Shown: piece after piece, positions 35,501 through 38,196 of the stretch
How positions within the stretch are numbered: the stretch's first letter is position 1
Layout: the number at the start of each line of letters is the position of its first letter
Assembly: GCA_017544725.1 (NCBI GenBank)
Contig: JAFYDR010000293.1
Location: 1 to 38,196, forward strand
Source of the DNA: Kiritimatiellia bacterium
GTDB lineage: Bacteria; Verrucomicrobiota; Kiritimatiellia; RFP12; UBA1067
Direction: 5' to 3'
Length of the DNA: 38,196 nucleotides
Made by a program: the position numbers and the translations under genes
Notes under the pieces: model-generated
Databases searched by the model: none
The model's input: only the letters and a program-made list of their open reading frames with translations
Told to the model about the DNA's origin: nothing

Positions 35501-35794
35501 GAGAAACTGCTCTGCACCAGCGACCGGTTCGGGTCCGCCGTAAAACGCACCCCAATCACCCTTGATGGAATCGAGAAGTACCTTCTGACGTTCCTCGAAT
35601 GTCCGCAACCATTCAGGATTCGCCTCGAAACGGGCGGGCCAACGTTTCACCATGTCCGCCCATGCGGCACGAACGTTTTCGACACGGATAGATTCCAACC
35701 GACGGATTGCGCGGTTCTCGCGACTTTCTGCAAAGAGTACGTTGCTCGAAAGGAGCAAGGCACAGACCATGACAACAGACCAACGAATTTTCAT
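32543..35794 (-). CDS. Hydrazine-synthase-alpha-like dihaem protein with C-terminal FGE-sulfatase domain
   Basis: 1083 residues with a signal peptide (about 1-22, CALLLSSNVLFA). A large middle region is a beta-propeller resembling the HZS alpha family (LTFIPDNDVNCYAGCYLPDG, GRILFLHWEYAD). Two c-type haem motifs follow: CSGCH (C587, C590, H591) and CIRCH (C638, C641, H642). The C-terminus (about 830-1083) is an FGE/SUMF1-type domain (EDEITNEQYRR, NAWGLRNVQGNVWEW, GFRVLLED), and its active-site cysteines are absent. HZS-like alpha proteins outside anammox bacteria are of unknown function; no other hydrazine synthase subunit is present, so hydrazine synthesis is unlikely. The promoter is placed so close that the mRNA may be leaderless. 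Confidence 0.78.
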   Translation of the reverse strand: MKIRWSVVMVCALLLSSNVLFAESRENRAIRRLESIRVENVRAAWADMVKRWPARFEANPEWLRTFEERQKVLLDSIKGDWGAFYGGPEPVAGAEQFLRELRGHLLANPLLDCDKLLLIRRKPDRLGLYQNWNQPRDLFGGQPNELGILQDLRGKPKFTVLDKSPDNGYIGELCLHWDGKRVMYTRRTDRIDHPPKVRSSRANEAIHRVFELDVSKPDAKPVELTFIPDNDVNCYAGCYLPDGAKLFLSDASMVGVPCVVGSSWVASIYRAETDGSIRRLTFDQDNNWCPTVMPDGRILFLHWEYADITHYCTRILFTMNPDGTTQRAYYGSDSYWPNALFNARICPDAPTRFTAIISGHHGQPRYGELILFDINKGRKEALGVVQRFPERGKRVEPIVRDRLADYSWPKFCHPWPLSENYVIVAARPTEKDGWGLYLADAFDNLTPILEESDHVFFEPIPIQPAPVPPVIPSKINPTSKEGLVKVTDIYDGLGLQGVPRGTVKALRLYTYSFAYRWMGGETDHHGLDGPWDIKRIMGTVPVESDGSAYFKVPANLPISIQPLDNKGRALQLMRSWMNVMPGEFASCSGCHEETQASSGQARRLLAMERPPSEIRPWYGPERGFDFRREVQPVLDRYCIRCHHEDGITNRPNLTDRPNICIKTKETYYMNDGLFPPTYIALCSYVRSHTQEGDNDVLSPCDLAASTTALVQMLERGHHGVVLDTESWDRINTWIDLNRMGHGTWHETVGTNRVHHFAVRRADLQKRYANLEEDHEKTYGPARFSVPTNAPLPATAQRVFDGSATILEVGELKTAETRKELSLGDGVSIRFVKIPTGRYRNAYGEEVQIPRSFWISEDEITNEQYRRIFPQHDSKLERGEFMQFTEQERGYPLNKPKQPVVRISQEEAATFCRLVGERCKCVVRLPTGNEWEWAGRAGKATPLWYGGVDVDFSKLANLADKTFRRQDRFRAAVPGMAVPPWRPADERFDDKYRVTAPVDAFAANAWGLRNVQGNVWEWTADRRPASPTAQPVTIPKTEPDKELYAVARGGSFWTRPKEATFATTVLYRTWQRVHDVGFRVLLED

Positions 35795-35801
35795 GGCTTC
35801 C

Positions 35802-35830
35802 AGTGTACCACCGAAATACCGTTAGGGCAA
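35802..35830 (-). promoter_or_regulatory. Promoter of the dihaem protein gene, possibly leaderless
   Basis: On the minus strand: TTGCCC (35830-35825), a 17-base spacer ending in TGG, and TACACT (35807-35802). The predicted start is at about 35795, one base before the ATG at 35794. Confidence 0.65.
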
Positions 35831-36032
35831 TTCGAAAACCACAGGTATAAAAACTGCGTTTTCGCCGTCATCTTTGGAAAATGAAAACAACAGAAACAAC
35901 TTGTCTTTAGAGCGCGGGCTAACTCGCCCGCGACTCGTGCGGGAGTATTCATGGGGATAACTTTCGATTTCGACGACGAGGACATCGTCGTTGCGCAATC
36001 GGACGCAATAAATAGCATCCCTCCCCATTTCA

Positions 36033-36210
36033 GGCAACGGGAACGTTGCCCCTCCCATAGCCCCGTAGGGGCGGCACAGTTTCGGGCAACGAGGACGTTG
36101 CCCCTCCCATAGCCCCGTAGGGGCGACACGGTTTCGGGCAACGAGGACGTTGCCCCTCCCATAGCCCCGTAGGGGTGACACAGTTTCGGGCAACGTCCCC
36201 GTTGCCCGCG
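36033..36210. repeat. 52-base tandem repeat, about 3.4 copies
   Basis: Units start at 36033, 36085, 36137 and 36189. Each has GGCAACG-AGGA-CGTTGCC (or close) followed by CCTCCCATAGCCCCGTAGGG and a GCGACACGGTTTC-like tail. The last copy is partial and has the centre TCCC. Each unit can fold into two hairpins (GGCAACG/CGTTGCC and CCCC/GGGG). Confidence 0.85.
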
Positions 36211-36322
36211 ATAAATGCCCTCGTCGTCTCATCGACTGCAATCGATTGCGTTCGACCATTCTCAATTCATCCCCAGCTTAACAAGCTTACCTCAGCTTAA
36301 CACACTTATCCCGCTGGCAGCG

Positions 36323-37525
36323 TTAGCCGCCTGTCGTACACGACAACAAACATTTTGAAAAAACATCTTTCGCAGTACCGATTCCGAATCTGTCAGCGAC
36401 CGTCAGCAAATCCTCTTTCGAGATGTCCGAGAAACGTCCGTTGACAGACATATTGTGCGTCCCGGCATGGGTACTCCATGGGTCGGTGGAAGGATAGTCC
36501 GCCCCCGTAAGGTCATATGCTGGCGCGAGCCGCCACCCTTCGCCTTCCTTCAGTATGAACGAGAAGTTTTTGGGATGGTCGTCGAATTCGCCGCTTAGGA
36601 CGTTGAACGTCATACGGCGAAATATCTCCTCGCGGTCTTCGTATGGAAGATGCAGCGAATCGGCCGCAATGAACAACTGCTCGTATCTGCGATGTTCGGG
36701 CGGTGTCTCTGCAGGAAGATGCGCCATCCCCGAAAGCGAAAGCAGATGATGACGACACCCTCCTTCACGATCGAAGCGTTTTGTCATGAAATGTTTGATT
36801 CCATCCACTTCGCAGAGCCGCGACTCGCTCATGCGAATTCCCACCGCCCTTGCCCTCTCGTGATGCTTGAACTCGCGTTCACCTCGCCACGGATATTTTT
36901 GCGGCGTGAACTTTACGATCCAGTGTTCGTAGCCAGATGGCAGGTCACGGTCACCAATCAAAAACCGGTCTTCTGTGCGGTTCCACCCCACGACGGCCTT
37001 CGCTTGGGCACCGCCAGCCGAAGAGCCGAGACGGATGATCATGCGCAGGGCGTCATCCCTGTCTCTGCTCCTCAACTCGCCGTTGACGACCCGTCGCGCA
37101 GACTCCGCAAGCGTCCGAATATCGATCGCCGTAGGACGTCTGCCTGGACTCCAGTCCGGCTCGTATGTCAACGCTCCCATTCCGCGACTTCCGATGTACG
37201 CAAGCTCGTCTAACGGCGTAATCTCACTACGGTCGATTCCGTGTTCTACAAGCCAGTAGTCAACCAACCCGCGTCCGAACGAATCAGGAAGAGAGTCCGC
37301 AAATACCGGCGGTAGTCCGGAATATGCGGACTGTGGCAAGTCGGGAAACACATACGGCTCGCGTCTGAGCGGCATCATGAGTGGTGAGATTTCGATTCCA
37401 GACAAGAGAAATTCGCGCTCGAAGCGGAAGGCATAAACACCGGGTTGCGGCGCGGCGACAAGAGAACCGACGCGCCGTCCCCAGAGGAAGACGCGGATCT
37501 TTCCGACATGGACCAGGCGGGTCAT
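36323..37525 (-). CDS. hipA: HipA-type toxin kinase
   Basis: 400 residues, the usual HipA size. The N-terminal domain holds ADSLPDSFGRGL, followed by GSSAGGAQAKAV (nucleotide-binding/ejecting loop region), then GEFDDHPKNF (D315-N320) and LAPAYDL, all landmarks of the HipA kinase fold. E. coli HipA phosphorylates glutamyl-tRNA synthetase and stops growth; the target here is not known. It is translated from the hipB mRNA with a 4-base overlap (ATGA), antitoxin first. The last codons (CTTGG then TAA) come from a GGCGGCTAACGCTGCC repeat module, similar to the end of the phosphatase gene at 9002. Confidence 0.88.
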   Translation of the reverse strand: MTRLVHVGKIRVFLWGRRVGSLVAAPQPGVYAFRFEREFLLSGIEISPLMMPLRREPYVFPDLPQSAYSGLPPVFADSLPDSFGRGLVDYWLVEHGIDRSEITPLDELAYIGSRGMGALTYEPDWSPGRRPTAIDIRTLAESARRVVNGELRSRDRDDALRMIIRLGSSAGGAQAKAVVGWNRTEDRFLIGDRDLPSGYEHWIVKFTPQKYPWRGEREFKHHERARAVGIRMSESRLCEVDGIKHFMTKRFDREGGCRHHLLSLSGMAHLPAETPPEHRRYEQLFIAADSLHLPYEDREEIFRRMTFNVLSGEFDDHPKNFSFILKEGEGWRLAPAYDLTGADYPSTDPWSTHAGTHNMSVNGRFSDISKEDLLTVADRFGIGTAKDVFSKCLLSCTTGG

Positions 37526-37833
37526 GAAACACGCCCTTTCCTCGGCGAACCCGCACGCAACCGACGACGACGTTCTGGCGGACGGTCGAAATAGGCGTCG
37601 TCAAGAACCGGCGGCGCAATGTTCACGATCCAGTCCGTGAGGTGCAACGTCTTACAGAGTGCCATAAGCGAAAGCGTAGAAGCGTTGTGTCCGTCCTCGA
37701 TGTTACGCACGGCCTTCAGCGAAATGCCGCTCCTGTCCGCAGCGGTCTGCTGCGAAATGTTATCGGCAAGCCTCGCCGCCCTCAATGATCGACCAAGCGT
37801 GATCAGCATCTCTGCATTCGTCTCGTATAGCAT
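37522..37833 (-). CDS. hipB: HipB-type antitoxin, XRE-family repressor
   Basis: 103 residues. The helix-turn-helix is ISQQTAADRSGISLKAVRNIEDG (about 25-47, split here for length: ISQQTAADRS then GISLKAVRNIEDG). The C-terminal part ends in a basic tail (PPERRRRLRAG). It should bind HipA and repress the shared promoter. It overlaps hipA by 4 bases. The start has AAGG about 8 bases upstream. Two TATAAG boxes in the promoter region are likely binding sites. Confidence 0.85.
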   Translation of the reverse strand: MLYETNAEMLITLGRSLRAARLADNISQQTAADRSGISLKAVRNIEDGHNASTLSLMALCKTLHLTDWIVNIAPPVLDDAYFDRPPERRRRLRAGSPRKGRVS

Positions 37834-37834
37834 A

Positions 37835-37894
37835 ACATACCTTATAAGAGTTATTGATAGGCAATATTATATAAAACATATCCTATAAGGTCAA
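37835..37894 (-). promoter_or_regulatory. hipBA promoter with two operator-like boxes
   Basis: On the minus strand: TTGACC (37894-37889), 17-base spacer, TATAAT (37871-37866), the only full-consensus -10 in the window. Two direct repeats of the form ACATAYCYTATAAG (37835-37848 and 37876-37889) lie 41 bases apart, one next to the start codon and one over the spacer and -35 edge. They probably bind HipB. Confidence 0.75.
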
Positions 37895-38196
37895 TAGAAA
37901 TGTGATTAGACACACTTTCTTCACTTACCCCACCCAACACGATTGGCGGCGTTAGCCACCTTGAGAGGGGCACTTCGTTCGAAGTGAAGAATGAAAAATG
38001 ACGAATGAAGAACTGTGGCACTTTTTCTCTTTTCATTCTTCTTGCCTGCTTCGGGAGGGGCAACGTCCCCGTTGCCTAAATCGGGAGGGGCAACGTTCCC
38101 GCTGCCCGAATGGGAGGGGCAACGTCCCCGTTGCCTAAATCGGGAGGGGCAACGTCCCCGCTGCCCGAATGGGAGGGGCAACGTCCCCGTTGCCTA
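37895..38196. repeat. Repeat-rich right edge with 30-base tandem hairpin units
   Basis: No gene is seen. A degenerate GGCGGCGTTAGCCACC module (about 37944-37959) and a GAATGAAAAATGACGAATG tract come first. From 38051 to the window end, units of 29-30 bases (starting 38051, 38081, 38110, 38140, 38169) repeat GGGAGGGGCAACGTCCCCG followed by TTGCC or CTGCC. Each has the inverted repeat GGCAACG-TCCC-CGTTGCC. The array continues past the window. Confidence 0.8.

Larger units (their letters stand above)
35795..36322. repeat. Intergenic region with promoter, hairpin and 52-base tandem repeat
   Basis: No gene is supported; open frames here are read from repeats. The promoter of the dihaem protein gene is at 35802-35830. 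A hairpin CGCGGGC-TAACTC-GCCCGCG lies at 35913-35932. The 52-base tandem repeat runs from 36033 to 36210. Beyond it (about 36225-36322) are a CGACTGCAATCGATTGCG block, CAGCTTAACAAGCTTAC-type repeats and a GGCAGCGTTAGCCGCC hairpin that reaches the hipA stop. Confidence 0.75.

Noticed and set aside
32543-35794. Anammox hydrazine synthesis
   Set aside because: Only an alpha-like protein is present; beta/gamma subunits and hydrazine dehydrogenase are absent, and the FGE fusion differs from the anammox enzyme.
34307-35884. 525-codon open frame opposite the dihaem protein
   Set aside because: It is antisense to a gene with two haem motifs and a promoter, and shows no recognisable domain.
35791-36265. 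Open frames read from the 52-base repeat region
   Set aside because: The translations are periodic copies of the DNA repeat (GYGRGNVLVARN) and have no ribosome-binding site.
38051-38196. Possible CRISPR array (30-base units)
   Set aside because: The units abut each other with no unique spacers, and no cas genes are present.
1-38196. tRNA, rRNA or prophage genes
   Set aside because: No tRNA-like cloverleaf, rRNA stretch or phage structural/integrase gene was recognised when reading both strands; a dedicated tRNA scan was not possible.

Overview
The window reads as chromosomal DNA of a bacterium of the PVC group, most likely Kiritimatiellota (a Lentisphaerota or Verrucomicrobiota relative is possible). 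This is an inference from gene content: many secreted glycan-active enzymes, a giant autotransporter-type beta-strand repeat protein, several FGE-sulfatase (SUMF1) domains, an InlB-type repeat, a sigma factor coupled to a Ser/Thr kinase, and intergenic DNA built from short dispersed repeats. There are 19 convincing protein genes, no RNA genes, no prophage and no CRISPR array.

Layout. 438-3653 (+): a secreted M14 carboxypeptidase fused to a YhcH/NanQ domain, then a secreted sialidase-like Asp-box protein. 3769-8856 (-): a likely operon of phosphodiester glycosidase, a double glycoside hydrolase of 1067 residues, and an SDR oxidoreductase. 9002-10754 (-): 23S rRNA methyltransferase RlmI and a low-molecular-weight phosphotyrosine phosphatase. 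11083-18225 (-): a membrane M50-like metalloprotease and a 2108-residue beta-strand repeat protein built from three large units. 18609-20573 (+): a GH2 enzyme. 20946-24339 (+): an ECF-type sigma factor overlapping a Ser/Thr kinase whose predicted outer part carries two FGE-like domains around an InlB-like repeat. 24482-28711 (-): a GH39-like enzyme, an HUH (IS200/RAYT-type) transposase with a DprA-like C-terminus, and a secreted beta-helix (GH28-like) protein. 28926-35794 (-): a tandem FAD oxidoreductase and a hydrazine-synthase-alpha-like dihaem protein with a C-terminal FGE domain. 36323-37833 (-): a HipBA toxin-antitoxin pair.

The common theme is breakdown of complex host or algal glycans outside the cytoplasm (sialidase, GH2, GH39-like, agarase-like, beta-helix, phosphodiester glycosidase), with redox proteins whose substrates are unknown. 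The sigma/kinase pair looks like an extracytoplasmic sensor that could control part of this set, but no direct link is visible.

Regulation is unusually readable. Ten promoters can be written down, most with a -35 box, a 17-base spacer and an extended -10 of the form TGGTAYNNT. Start codons of several genes were moved from the longest open frame to the one that fits promoter and ribosome-binding site. Intergenic DNA is a mosaic of repeat modules (GGCGGC/GCCGCC hairpins, CGATAGCTACCGATGACACG blocks, pyrimidine-rich TTCATTCTTCA blocks, GGGGCAACGTCCCCGTTGCC hairpins). Some modules reach into genes and supply their last codons.
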